In this document: piece by piece, positions 41,830 to 50,897 of the stretch
How positions within the stretch are numbered: the stretch's first letter is position 1
How the letters are laid out: each line of letters begins with the position of its first letter
NCBI GenBank assembly: GCA_038526735.1
Contig: JBCBGM010000004.1
Coordinates: 41,379-105,378, forward strand
Reading direction: 5' to 3'
DNA length: 64,000 nucleotides
Origin: Rubricella sp038526735
GTDB taxonomy: Bacteria > Pseudomonadota > Alphaproteobacteria > Rhodobacterales > Rhodobacteraceae
The notes under the pieces: model-generated
The model's input: only the letters and a program-made list of their open reading frames with translations
What the model was told of the DNA's origin: nothing
The model's database searches: none
Made by a program: the position numbers and the translations under genes

Positions 41830-42705
41830 ATGCGCTCACTCTCGAACACCGCGAAAGCTGCCATCTGCATGGTGGGTGCGACGCTGTCGTTTTGCGTAAT
41901 GGCGATCGCGGGGCGGGAGCTGTCATCGGATCTCGATACGTTTGAGGTAATGCTCTACCGCTCCATCATCGGGGCGGTGATCGTGATCGGTGTTATCTCT
42001 GCTCTTGGTCGATGGGGGCAGGTGCAGCGCAATGACCTCGGGCTGCAGCTGTTTCGCAATGTGGGTCATTTTTCCGGGCAGAACCTTTGGTTTTTTGGTG
42101 TGGCGAGCATTCCGCTGGCGCAGGTGTTTGCCTTGGAGTTCACTACACCGCTCTGGATTGCTCTGCTGGCCCCGTTCTTTCTGGGCGAGCGCTGGAGCCT
42201 GATGCGGGCGCTGGCGATTGTGACCGGATTTGTAGGCATTTTGCTGGTGGCTCAGCCCGGGCGGGTGGAGATGTCGCCGGGGGTGATCGCGGCGGCGACG
42301 GCGGCTCTGGGGTTCACCATAGCGATCATGTCTACCAAGGCGCTGACGCTGCGCGGCCATACGACCCTCGATATCCTATTTTGGATGACGCTCAGCCAAA
42401 CCGTGTTCGGGCTGGTCACTGCAGGCTATGACGGGGATATCGCGTTTCCGGATGCAGCTGCCTTGCCCCTTGTCGTGGCTATCGGGATTGGCGGGCTGAC
42501 GGCACACTTCTGCATCACGACGGCCCTCAGCCTCGCGCCCGCAACGATCGTCGCCCCAATGGATTTTGTGCGGTTGCCCCTGATCGGCATCGTGGGCTGG
42601 GCGCTTTATGCAGAGACGGTGAATGGCCTGTTCGTCGCGGGCGCGGCACTGATTGTGCTCGGCAATCTCATTAACCTGCGCGCCCAAACCCGCGTCCCGG
42701 CCTAA
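41830..42705 (+). CDS. EamA-family (DMT) transporter
   Basis: A 291-residue protein with about ten membrane segments in two EamA repeats, the usual DMT length. An N-terminal helix begins AAICMVGATLSFCVMAIAGREL, and the conserved central LEFTTPLWIALLAPFFLGER motif ends repeat one. It probably exports a metabolite, with substrate unknown. Transcribed alone, 40 bases after the repeat lipoprotein. Confidence 0.88.
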   Translation: MRSLSNTAKAAICMVGATLSFCVMAIAGRELSSDLDTFEVMLYRSIIGAVIVIGVISALGRWGQVQRNDLGLQLFRNVGHFSGQNLWFFGVASIPLAQVFALEFTTPLWIALLAPFFLGERWSLMRALAIVTGFVGILLVAQPGRVEMSPGVIAAATAALGFTIAIMSTKALTLRGHTTLDILFWMTLSQTVFGLVTAGYDGDIAFPDAAALPLVVAIGIGGLTAHFCITTALSLAPATIVAPMDFVRLPLIGIVGWALYAETVNGLFVAGAALIVLGNLINLRAQTRVPA

Positions 42706-42794
42706 GGCCCTCCCCCTCCGCGACGCATCGCCCCGCTTGCAGGAGGCCGGGCGCATGATAGAGCCCGCCCAAATCAACACTGCTGGAGACAGGC

Positions 42795-43331
42795 ATGAAC
42801 ATCGACGCGATCCCTGCCGGGAAAAACCCACCCTCTGACATCAACGTCGTGATCGAGATCACTGGCGGTGCGGGCGGTGGTGCGCCGGTCAAGTATGAGA
42901 TCGACAAAGACAGCGGCGCGGTCTTTGTGGACCGGATCGTGAACACGCCAATGTTCTATCCGTGCAACTACGGTTTTGTGCCCAACACCCTGCACGCCGA
43001 CGGCGACCCGACCGATGTACTGGTGCTCTGCGACTTTGACCTTGCGCCCGGTGTCGTTATCCGCTGCCGCCCCGTTGGTGTGCTGAAGATGGAAGATGAC
43101 GGCGGCATGGACGACAAGCTGATCGCCGTTCCGGTTGAGAAGGTGGACCCGTTCCAGGCTGGCATTCAGGATCTGGAGGACATCCCCTCCAAGACGCGCG
43201 ACCGCATCAAGCACTTCTTTGAGCACTACAAAGACCTCGAAGAGGGCAAGTGGGTGAAGGTCATCGGCTGGGGCGACAAAGCCGAGGCCGAGGCGATCTT
43301 GCAAACCTCGATCGACGCCGTCTCAAAGTAA
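42795..43331 (+). CDS. ppa: Inorganic pyrophosphatase
   Basis: A 178-residue family I soluble pyrophosphatase. The signature DGDPTDVLVL binds Mg2+, and the substrate lysine KYEIDKDSGAVFVDR and the YPCNYGFVPNT block are intact. It pulls biosynthetic reactions forward by hydrolysing PPi. AGGC(A) lies just before the ATG. A strong terminator follows. Confidence 0.97.
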   Translation: MNIDAIPAGKNPPSDINVVIEITGGAGGGAPVKYEIDKDSGAVFVDRIVNTPMFYPCNYGFVPNTLHADGDPTDVLVLCDFDLAPGVVIRCRPVGVLKMEDDGGMDDKLIAVPVEKVDPFQAGIQDLEDIPSKTRDRIKHFFEHYKDLEEGKWVKVIGWGDKAEAEAILQTSIDAVSK

Positions 43332-43351
43332 GACTACTCAACCCTTGAGTG

Positions 43352-43388
43352 AAACCCGCCGGGCCCGGTCAGGCTCGGCGGGTTTTTC
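43352..43388 (+). terminator. Rho-independent terminator of ppa
   Basis: AAACCCGCCG...CGGCGGGTTTTTCT: a stem of about 12 bp with one mismatch and a loop, followed by T5, 20 bases after the ppa stop. Confidence 0.9.
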
Positions 43389-43537
43389 TGTGGCAAAAAT
43401 GCTGTCGCCGTAGCGTCATAAATTACCTGACGCGTGGTAAAGCGTTGACCAAAAGCGCTTTGGCGCAAAAAAATCTGTCTTACACAAGGCGCAAAGCCCC
43501 ACGCCAAGGGGTCGCCACAACTCAGGGGGGAATACCC

Positions 43538-44734
43538 ATGTCAGCACGCAGCAGCGTGTCGCTGGCGGCACTCGCATCACATGGTGCACTCGCCGGGGCG
43601 GCACTTTCACTATCAGCTACAGCAGCCTTTGCGGGCGGCCTTGATCGGTCCGGACAGGACATCGGGATTATCTGGGAAGACGGGAACTACGCAGAAGTCA
43701 GCGTCGGATTTGTGATGCCAGATATCGGTGGCGAAGATGCCGACGGAGATTCCGTTGGCAGCGTCGTCAATGACTACGTCGTACCGTCGCTGAAACTCCG
43801 GTATCAGGTGAACCAGCAATTCGCGATCGGTCTGATCTATGAAAATCCATATGGCGCTGATGTCTCCTACCCGGACAACGGCAGCAATTACGCTGGCCTC
43901 GAAGCGTCTGCGAGTTCGCATGGACTGACGGCGATTGGTCAATTTCGCTTCAATGAAGCAGTCAGCGCGCATGCGGGCTTGCGCATGCAAACCCTCGACT
44001 CTGAGGTGAAATTGAACGGTGAGGCCTATCAGGTGCCCGGCACCGGCGGTGGCTTTGGTACCGACGACTATGTCTACTCGGGTGAAGACAGTGCAGCGTT
44101 CGGCTATTTGATTGGTGCCGCCTATGAGATTCCGGCGATCGCGCTGCGCGTCGGTCTGACGTATTTCTCACCGGTTGAGTTCGACCTCGACACGACCGAG
44201 AGCAACCTCGACATTACCGTTGTTGGTACGAATCCGCTCCCGAATGTGGGCGCCGGAACCGTCAAGAGTACCACAGATGTTGAAGCGCCGGCCCGTATTC
44301 ACCTAGATTTCCAGACGGGTGTCGCTCCAGACACTCTGGTGTTCGGCTCGGTCAAATACGTGTTCTGGGACGGTGTGGAACTTCGGCCGGAAGAGCTGGA
44401 TGCCAACACCAATGCCGCGCTCCTTGAGTACTCCAACGACGTGATCACCTATAACCTCGGTGTCGGCCGTCGTCTGAGCGATAACTTGAGCGGAAGCCTT
44501 TCTGTGGGCTACGAAGCGAGCGAGGGCGACCCTGTGTCAGCGCTTGGGCCCACCGATGGTGTGCTGAGCTTCTCTGCCGGCGCTGAATACGCGATTTCTG
44601 ATCGTATCTCGGTTGCGGGCGGCGCGAGCTATATCCTCCCCGGAGACGCCGAGACTGACTCGGGTTTCTCCACGGCAGAGTACAACGACAACTCGGCCAT
44701 CGCTCTTGGCGCACGTCTCGGCGTATCGTTCTAA
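43538..44734 (+). CDS. FadL-like outer-membrane transport protein
   Basis: A 398-residue outer-membrane beta-barrel. A signal peptide (about residues 1-36, ending ATAAFAGG) leads to the FadL-type GGLDRSGQDIGII start; the rest alternates short beta strands and ends with aromatic residue F. FadL proteins import hydrophobic compounds. AGGGGGG precedes ATG 43538; the frame is open further upstream but has no ribosome site. A terminator follows. Confidence 0.88.
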   Translation: MSARSSVSLAALASHGALAGAALSLSATAAFAGGLDRSGQDIGIIWEDGNYAEVSVGFVMPDIGGEDADGDSVGSVVNDYVVPSLKLRYQVNQQFAIGLIYENPYGADVSYPDNGSNYAGLEASASSHGLTAIGQFRFNEAVSAHAGLRMQTLDSEVKLNGEAYQVPGTGGGFGTDDYVYSGEDSAAFGYLIGAAYEIPAIALRVGLTYFSPVEFDLDTTESNLDITVVGTNPLPNVGAGTVKSTTDVEAPARIHLDFQTGVAPDTLVFGSVKYVFWDGVELRPEELDANTNAALLEYSNDVITYNLGVGRRLSDNLSGSLSVGYEASEGDPVSALGPTDGVLSFSAGAEYAISDRISVAGGASYILPGDAETDSGFSTAEYNDNSAIALGARLGVSF

Positions 44735-44755
44735 ACGCGCTAAATCCAACTCCAG

Positions 44756-44788
44756 CGGCCCGCCCTCATCGGCGGGCCGTTTTCGTTT
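44756..44788 (+). terminator. Rho-independent terminator of the FadL-like gene
   Basis: CGGCCCGCC-(CTCATC)-GGCGGGCCG, perfect 9-bp stem, followed by TTTTCGTTT. Confidence 0.9.
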
Positions 44789-44839
44789 GGGCGCAAGAAA
44801 CGGGTGGTTTGCGGGGGCGTTGCGTGACACCTCGGGCGA

Positions 44840-45754
44840 ATGAACACGTCTCGCATTCCTGCCGTTGCCTGGGGGCAATTGTTGCTTTTGGGCCTTATTT
44901 GGGGCGGGTCGTTTCTGGCGATCCGGGTGGCGCTGGATGAGGTGAGCGTGCTGACCTCGGTGGCGCATCGCGTGGGCTGGGCGGCGCTGATTTTGTGGGG
45001 CGTTGCAGCGGTGATGCGCCTGCCCCTGCCCCGCGATCCTCGGCTGTGGTTTGCGTTTCTCGTGATGGGGCTTTTGAACAACATCATTCCCTTCGGCCTG
45101 ATGGCCTGGGGGCAACTGCATATCGAGACTGGGCTCACCTCGATCCTAAACGCGACCACGGCGTTTTTTGGGGTGTTGGTGGCGGCGTTGGTGTTTGCGG
45201 ATGAGCGGCTGACACTCGCGCGGCTGGGGGGTGTGCTGATCGGCATGGCGGGGGTGAGCACTGTGATCGGGTTTGAGGCACTCGCGGCCTTCGACATCAC
45301 CTCGCTGGCGCAATTGGCGGTGCTGGGCGGGACGGTTTCTTATGCCTTCGCCGGGGCCTGGGCGCGGTTGCGGCTCACGCGGCTGCATCCGGTGATCGCG
45401 GCGGCGGGGATGCTGACGGCCTCTTCGGTGATTGCCCTGCCCGCGGCGTGGATCGTAGAGGGGCCGATCTCGCTCGATCTGCGGTCAGAGACCTGGCTGG
45501 CGATTGTCTACTACGCGGGGGCGGCGACGGCGGGGGCGTACCTCCTTTACTACCGGGTGCTGGCGCTGGCGGGTGCGGGCAACCTGATGCTCGTGACCCT
45601 GATCATACCCCCCATCGCGATCACCCTGGGAGCGTTCGTCCGCCAAGAAGCACTGGCGCCAAGCGATTTTGCCGGGTTTGCGCTGATTGCGCTTGGGCTG
45701 ATCGTCCTTGACGGGCGGCTCGTGCAGCGCTTTCGCAGACAGGTCGGCTTTTAA
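44840..45754 (+). CDS. EamA-family (DMT) transporter
   Basis: A 304-residue protein with ten predicted membrane segments. The N-terminal LLLGLIWGGSFLAIRVALDEV and the FADERLTLARLGGVLIGMAGV motif are typical of EamA exporters. It is not close to the other DMT gene at 41830 except in family. Substrate unknown. Confidence 0.9.
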   Translation: MNTSRIPAVAWGQLLLLGLIWGGSFLAIRVALDEVSVLTSVAHRVGWAALILWGVAAVMRLPLPRDPRLWFAFLVMGLLNNIIPFGLMAWGQLHIETGLTSILNATTAFFGVLVAALVFADERLTLARLGGVLIGMAGVSTVIGFEALAAFDITSLAQLAVLGGTVSYAFAGAWARLRLTRLHPVIAAAGMLTASSVIALPAAWIVEGPISLDLRSETWLAIVYYAGAATAGAYLLYYRVLALAGAGNLMLVTLIIPPIAITLGAFVRQEALAPSDFAGFALIALGLIVLDGRLVQRFRRQVGF

Positions 45755-45802
45755 TCTCTCCCGCTGCGCGCTACGGCTTTGGTCAGACAGGCGAGGTGCG
45801 TG

Positions 45803-46654
45803 ATGATCTATCCCAATGCTCAAAGCTGGCTCAGCGCTGCGCATCGCCGTGTGGCGCTGTTTGGGATGTCTGGGATGGGCAAAACCACCGTCTCTGACAT
45901 GCTGCGCGGCTCTGGGCACTGGTTCCACTACTCCGTCGATTACCGCATCGGCACGCGCTACATGGGCGAGCACATCGTCGATAACTTCAAGCGCGAGGCG
46001 ATGAAGGTACCGTTTCTGCGGGATCTGCTCTTGCGGGATTCGATCTACATCGCCTCGAACCTGAGTTTTGAGAACCTCTCGCCGCTCTCCACCTACCTTG
46101 GCAAACCGGGCGATCCGGCAAAGGGCGGCATTCCGTTTGCAGAGTATCGGCGGCGGCAGGCGGAGCATCGCGAGGCGGAGATTGCGGCGCTCTTGGATAC
46201 CAGCCTCTTTATCGACAAGGCGCGGGCGATCTACCGCTATCCGCATTTCGTATGCGATACCGGCGGCTCCATCTGCGAGGTGGTGGAGCCGGGCGACAAG
46301 GGCGACAAAGTCCTGTCGCTGCTGTCCTCCAAGCTTCTCTTGGTGTGGATCAAGGGCACCGAGGCGGACCGCGCAGAGCTCGCCCGCCGCTTCGATGCAG
46401 ACCCCAAGCCGATGTACTACCGCCCCGATGAGCTAGAGGCGAACCGGGGGGCCTACCTGGCTGAGACCGGCCTTCGTGAAGAACAGGTGGACCCTGACGA
46501 CTTTATCCGCTGGTCGTTCCGCCGTTTGCTGGTGGCGCGGCAAGCGCGTTATGAGGCGATGTCAGCCTGGGGGATCACCGTAACGGCGACGGAAATGGCA
46601 GAGGCGACCTCTGAGGGCGCCTTCACCGAGTTGGTCGCGTCCAAACTGCCCTGA
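45803..46654 (+). CDS. P-loop ATPase of unknown function
   Basis: A 283-residue protein with Walker A GMSGMGKTT at residues 21-29. Further pattern: HYSVDYRIGTRYMGEHIVDNF, and FICDTGGSICEVVEPGDKG-type later text (exact form FVCDTGGSICEV). Similar proteins occur widely in Rhodobacteraceae as uncharacterised ATPases; the role is unknown. Start ATG 45803 has GAGG upstream; an in-frame GTG is at 45800. metA follows after 59 bases. Confidence 0.78.
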   Translation: MIYPNAQSWLSAAHRRVALFGMSGMGKTTVSDMLRGSGHWFHYSVDYRIGTRYMGEHIVDNFKREAMKVPFLRDLLLRDSIYIASNLSFENLSPLSTYLGKPGDPAKGGIPFAEYRRRQAEHREAEIAALLDTSLFIDKARAIYRYPHFVCDTGGSICEVVEPGDKGDKVLSLLSSKLLLVWIKGTEADRAELARRFDADPKPMYYRPDELEANRGAYLAETGLREEQVDPDDFIRWSFRRLLVARQARYEAMSAWGITVTATEMAEATSEGAFTELVASKLP

Positions 46655-46713
46655 CTTGCCGCCCCGGCCAACTTTCCCTATTTCCGCTGTCCCGACTGAC
46701 TGAGACTGAACCG

Positions 46714-47619
46714 ATGCCCATCACCATTCCCGCCGCCCTACCCGCCCATGACGTGCTGCAAAGCGAGGGTGTGATGGTGATGTCGGATGAGCGCGCGCAT
46801 CGGCAGGATATCCGCCCCCTGCGCATCGGCTTGCTCAATCTGATGCCGATGAAGATCACCACCGAGACGCAGTTTGCCCGGCTGATCGGTGCCACGCCTC
46901 TGCAAATCGAGTTCACGCTGATCCGGATGAGCGAACATGAGAGCCGCCACACCGCACCTGAGCATATGGAGGCGTTCTATCGGCGCTTCTCAGAGGTGGA
47001 GCATGAGCGCTTTGACGGGCTGATCATCACCGGCGCGCCGATCGAGCTGTTGCCGTTTGAAGAGGTGACGTATTGGCCCGAGCTTTCCCGCATCTTCGAC
47101 TGGACGCAAACCAACGTCCATCACACGATGGCGGTGTGCTGGGGTGGGCAGGCGATGCTGCATCACTTCCACGGGGTGCCCAAGCACGAGCTCTCGGCGA
47201 AGAAATTCGGCTGTTTCCGCCACCGCGTGCATGATGCGACCTCGCCCTATCTGCGGGGCTTTTCGGATGACTTTGTGGTGCCCGTCAGCCGTTGGACCGA
47301 GACGCGGGCGGATGACCTCACGGATGTGCCGGTGAACCTGATCGCCTCCAGCCCCGAGGCGGGGCCGTGTCTGATAGATGACCCGATGCACCGGGCGCTC
47401 TACATGTTCAATCATCTTGAATATGACAGCGATACTCTTGGCACCGAATATGCCCGCGACGTCGCCGCCGGAAAGGCGATTGCCCCGCCGCATGACTATT
47501 TTCCGGGCGATGACCCCAACTACGTGCCGCGCAATCGCTGGCGGAGCCACGCGCATCTGCTCTATGGCAACTGGATCAACCAGATCTACCAGACCACCGA
47601 TTACCACTGGGTCGGCTGA
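46714..47619 (+). CDS. metA: Homoserine O-acyltransferase MetA, predicted acetyl-CoA type
   Basis: A 301-residue enzyme for the first committed step of methionine synthesis. Catalytic Cys142 lies in VCWGGQAMLHH, and the NLMPMKITTETQ block is conserved. Residue 111 in TGAPIE is Glu, the residue reported to select acetyl-CoA in Bacillus MetA, where Gly selects succinyl-CoA. Specificity is thus predicted, not proven. No SAM riboswitch is visible in the 59 bases upstream. The hydrolase gene follows with no gap. Confidence 0.95.
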   Translation: MPITIPAALPAHDVLQSEGVMVMSDERAHRQDIRPLRIGLLNLMPMKITTETQFARLIGATPLQIEFTLIRMSEHESRHTAPEHMEAFYRRFSEVEHERFDGLIITGAPIELLPFEEVTYWPELSRIFDWTQTNVHHTMAVCWGGQAMLHHFHGVPKHELSAKKFGCFRHRVHDATSPYLRGFSDDFVVPVSRWTETRADDLTDVPVNLIASSPEAGPCLIDDPMHRALYMFNHLEYDSDTLGTEYARDVAAGKAIAPPHDYFPGDDPNYVPRNRWRSHAHLLYGNWINQIYQTTDYHWVG

Positions 47620-48492
47620 ATGATCCGCAATGCTGAAACGCGCTGGCCCCCGGTGGGCCAGTTTGTGAGCGTGGATGGCGCGCGGGTGCATTACGTGCGC
47701 GCGGGCTCAGGCCCACCGCTGGTGCTAATCCACGGGGCGAGCGGCAACGTTCGTGACTGGACGTTTGCGCTGTTGGCCCGGCTGGTAGAGCGGTTTGACG
47801 TGATCGCGTTTGACCGTCCCGGGCATGGGTATTCGGAGCGGATCAAGGGTGCGCATTCTCCGCATGTGCAGGCGGCGCATCTTCGAAAGGCGGCGGCGGC
47901 GTTGGGCGTGGCGCGGGCGGTGGTCGTGGGGCATTCCTACGGCGGCACGATCGCGCTGACCTGGGCCTGTGATGCCCCCGAAACGGTCGACGCTTTGGGC
48001 CTGATCTGCGCCCCTAGCCATGAGTGGGAGGGGAGCGCCGGGCGGCTCTATGATCTCGGCGATCATCCGGTGATTGGCCCCGCGTTTTCCTACATCTACC
48101 CGCGTCTGGCGACCGAGGGGTTGGTGGAGGATGCGCTCACCCGCATCTTTGCCCCCAACCCGGTGCCTGAGGGCTATGCCGAGCATATCGGCCCCGGCCT
48201 TGCCGTGCGCTACGCCACCGTGCGGGCCAACTCCGCCGATATCGCGCGGTTGAAGCCGTATCTCATCGCGCAGACACCGCGCTACCCGAACCTGCCGATG
48301 CCGGTGCTGCAAATCCACGGCACCGACGACACTATCGTGCCGCTGCACATCCACTCAGAGCGGCTCAAGGCGGCTTTGCCGGGCTCTGAGCTGCTGGTCT
48401 GGGAGGGGGTTGGCCACATGCCGCACCATGCGCGCCCGGACGAGGCACTTGCTGCACTGACGTCCCTTGCGCAAACGCCGGTGGGCATCTGA
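47620..48492 (+). CDS. Alpha/beta hydrolase
   Basis: A 290-residue hydrolase with oxyanion-loop LIHGASGNVRDW, nucleophile elbow VVGHSYGG (Ser106) and, near the end, HGTDDTIVP (Asp) and GVGHMPHH (His), a complete triad. Its ATG starts directly after the metA stop, suggesting co-expression; whether it acts in methionine metabolism is unknown. TetR follows in the same direction. Confidence 0.88.
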   Translation: MIRNAETRWPPVGQFVSVDGARVHYVRAGSGPPLVLIHGASGNVRDWTFALLARLVERFDVIAFDRPGHGYSERIKGAHSPHVQAAHLRKAAAALGVARAVVVGHSYGGTIALTWACDAPETVDALGLICAPSHEWEGSAGRLYDLGDHPVIGPAFSYIYPRLATEGLVEDALTRIFAPNPVPEGYAEHIGPGLAVRYATVRANSADIARLKPYLIAQTPRYPNLPMPVLQIHGTDDTIVPLHIHSERLKAALPGSELLVWEGVGHMPHHARPDEALAALTSLAQTPVGI

Positions 48493-48516
48493 GCCCGCGC
48501 TGCTTATATCGGAAGC

Positions 48517-49149
48517 ATGAAGCAAGAGCGCGAGACAGAACGGCGAGGCTATCACCATGGCAACCTGCGCCAGGCCTTGGTGGAGGCAACGCTTGCGCTG
48601 ATCGAAGAGAAAGGGCCAACGGGGTTTACGCTGGCTGAGGCCGCACGGATGGCGGGCGTCAGCCCCGCCGCCCCTTATCGCCACTTCAAGGGTCGGGAAG
48701 ACCTGATCGCGGAGGTCGCTTTGCAGGGGTTTGAGATGTTTGCCGACCTTCTGGAACATGCGCATAGCACCGGCGGGGCCTCTCCGCTGTCACGGTTTGA
48801 GGCGACGGGGCGGGCCTATCTCGCCTTTGCACGCAAGCAGCCGGGCCACTATATCGCGATGTTTGAAAGCGGCGTGCCGCTCGCGGGCAGTGCGGATCTG
48901 GCGCGCGAATCTGGCCGGGCGATTGGCGTACTGACAAAAACCGCTGAAGAGATTTTGGTGAATGTCCCGGCAGAGAGCCGCCCACCGGCGATTTTGGTGG
49001 CCAACCACATCTGGGCGCTGAGTCACGGGGTGGTGGAGCTGTTTTCGCGGGGCGAGAGCGGTTCACGTGCGCCGTTCTCACCCGAGGACTTGCTGGAGTC
49101 CGGCGTTGGGATTTACCTGCGCGGGCTCGGACTGATCCCGAACGACTAG
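48517..49149 (+). CDS. TetR-family regulator
   Basis: A 210-residue repressor-type protein. The N-terminal HTH (TLAEAARMAGVSPAAPYRHFKGREDLIAEVA) is clear, after a YHHGNLRQALVEATL start. The C-terminal domain includes HIWALSHGVVELF, like the WHG-type TetR domain. It follows the hydrolase gene by 24 bases and may control it. Its TAG stop shares CTAG with the RraA-like gene stop. Confidence 0.88.
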   Translation: MKQERETERRGYHHGNLRQALVEATLALIEEKGPTGFTLAEAARMAGVSPAAPYRHFKGREDLIAEVALQGFEMFADLLEHAHSTGGASPLSRFEATGRAYLAFARKQPGHYIAMFESGVPLAGSADLARESGRAIGVLTKTAEEILVNVPAESRPPAILVANHIWALSHGVVELFSRGESGSRAPFSPEDLLESGVGIYLRGLGLIPND

Positions 49150-49643
49150 GCGGCGGCCTTTTTCAAGAGCGCGGGGTCGAGCGCGACCACGCCATCCAGA
49201 TCAGCAACAACCCAGTCGCCCCGGCGGATCACGGCGGCGCCGCAGGTGATCTCCACCTTTTCCTCGCCCTGTTGGCCGTCGGTCTGAATGCGCGGGGTGG
49301 CCCCACGGGCGAAGATACCCACCCGCCGGTCGCGGATCAGCGCGACATCGCGCACATGCCCGCAAATAACGATGCCCGCCCAGCCATTCTGCTCAGCGAG
49401 GTGCGCCATGCCTTCGCCAAACACCGCAACCGGAGCCTCAACGGCGACATCCACCACAGCGACGCGGCCCTGTCCGGGGGTGGAGAGCAGGTCTTTCAAC
49501 GCCGCATCGGGGCCGTGCAGGCGGATCGTCTCGGCGCGACCGGAAAAGGTCTCTATCGCGGTGAACCGCTGCCACGTGCCCGGCAGAACCCGCGCATCAC
49601 TCCCATACGCATCACAAAGGTCGGCAACAGGGGGCTGGGTCAT
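49146..49643 (-). CDS. RraA-like protein
   Basis: A 165-residue RraA-family protein: TPGQGRVAVVDVAVEAPVAVFGEGMAHLAE, GWAGIVICGHVRDV and VRRGDWVVADLDGVVAL-type motifs (here VIRRGDWVVADLDGVV). RraA proteins inhibit RNase E or act as HMG/CHA aldolases; the GHVRD motif fits either. Converges with tetR and lies upstream of the ilvC terminator. Confidence 0.85.
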   Translation of the reverse strand: MTQPPVADLCDAYGSDARVLPGTWQRFTAIETFSGRAETIRLHGPDAALKDLLSTPGQGRVAVVDVAVEAPVAVFGEGMAHLAEQNGWAGIVICGHVRDVALIRDRRVGIFARGATPRIQTDGQQGEEKVEITCGAAVIRRGDWVVADLDGVVALDPALLKKAAA

Positions 49644-49672
49644 CGGTTTCTCCTAGGGTTGCCCAAGCAAAT

Positions 49673-49698
49673 GGCGCGCCCCCGTGAAGGGGCGCGCC
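49673..49698 (-). terminator. Hairpin after ilvC
   Basis: GGCGCGCCCC-(CGTGAA)-GGGGCGCGCC, a perfect 10-bp stem, 42 bases past the ilvC stop. Only ATTTG follows leftward, so termination strength is uncertain. Confidence 0.6.
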
Positions 49699-49739
49699 TG
49701 ATTTCGATGGGTGGAAGGGGGCGACTGCCCCCGACTGCC

Positions 49740-50762
49740 TTAGTTCTTCGCCTTGTCCACCAGTTTGCCGGCAGAGATCCACGGCATCATGCCGCGCAGG
49801 GTTTCGCCGACGGCCTCGATCTGATGCGCGTCGTTCATCCGGCGGGTGCCCTTGAAAAACGGCTGGCCGACCTGGTTTTCCTGCATGAAGTCGCGCACGA
49901 ACTTGCCGGTCTGGATGTCGGTCAGAACCTCTTTCATCCGCGCCTTGGTCTCGTCATAGGGCAGGATGCGCGGGCCAGAGACATACTCGCCATACTCCGC
50001 CGTGTTCGAGATCGAGTAGTTCATGTTGGCGATGCCGCCTTCGTAGATCAGGTCCACGATCAGCTTCACCTCGTGCAGGCACTCGAAATAGGCCATCTCG
50101 GGCGCGTAGCCGGCCTCAACGAGGGTTTCAAAGCCCATGCGGATGAGCTCAACGAGGCCGCCGCAGAGCACGGCCTGCTCGCCAAAGAGGTCCGTCTCGC
50201 ACTCTTCCTTGAAGTTGGTCTCGATGATGCCCGAGCGGCCGCCGCCGATGGCGGAGCAGTACGACAGGCCAATCTCCAGCGCCTTGCCAGAGGCATCGCG
50301 ATCCACCGCGACAAGGCAGGGCACGCCGCCGCCTTTGACATACTCGCCACGCACGGTGTGACCGGGGCCCTTGGGTGCCATCATGATCACGTCGACGCCA
50401 GCTTTGGCTTCGATCAGGCCGAAATGCACGTTGAGGCCGTGGGCAAAGGCAATCGCGGCACCCTCGCGGATGTTGTCATGCACGTATTTCTTGTACGTCT
50501 CCGCCTGCAGCTCGTCGGGCATGGTGAACATCATCAGGTCGCACCAGGCCGCCGCTTCTGCGATGCCCATGGTCTGCAGGCCCTCACCTTCCGCCTTGGC
50601 GATAGAGCCGGAGCCCTCGCGCAGTGCGACGACCACGTTCTTGGCACCAGAATCGCGCAGGTTCAGCGCGTGAGCGTGGCCCTGGGAGCCATAGCCCAGA
50701 ATCGCTACTTTCATGTCTTTGATCAGGTTCACGTCGCAATCGCGGTCGTAGTACACGCGCAT
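49740..50762 (-). CDS. ilvC: Ketol-acid reductoisomerase
   Basis: A 340-residue class I enzyme of valine/isoleucine synthesis. The NADPH fold has GYGSQGHAHALNLRDSG; the knotted domain has metal ligands in ETNFKEECETDLFGEQAVL and Glu of CLHEVKLIVDLI. It reads leftward from a spacer shared with two Lrp-type regulators, a common arrangement for branched-chain amino-acid control. A hairpin follows. Confidence 0.98.
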   Translation of the reverse strand: MRVYYDRDCDVNLIKDMKVAILGYGSQGHAHALNLRDSGAKNVVVALREGSGSIAKAEGEGLQTMGIAEAAAWCDLMMFTMPDELQAETYKKYVHDNIREGAAIAFAHGLNVHFGLIEAKAGVDVIMMAPKGPGHTVRGEYVKGGGVPCLVAVDRDASGKALEIGLSYCSAIGGGRSGIIETNFKEECETDLFGEQAVLCGGLVELIRMGFETLVEAGYAPEMAYFECLHEVKLIVDLIYEGGIANMNYSISNTAEYGEYVSGPRILPYDETKARMKEVLTDIQTGKFVRDFMQENQVGQPFFKGTRRMNDAHQIEAVGETLRGMMPWISAGKLVDKAKN

Positions 50763-50897
50763 GGGGTCTCTCCTATCCCTCTGGTTTTGTGTGCGGCGGA
50801 GAATGCGTTGAGACTACGGATGAGGGATTTCTTTTTACGCTGAAATATGGTGTTTGAGCGAAATTTCATTCGTTTAAATATTCGAAGACGAAACCTT

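Noticed and set aside
46655..46713. Possible SAM-II riboswitch before metA
   Set aside because: Only 59 bases lie upstream, and none of the conserved SAM-II core is present.
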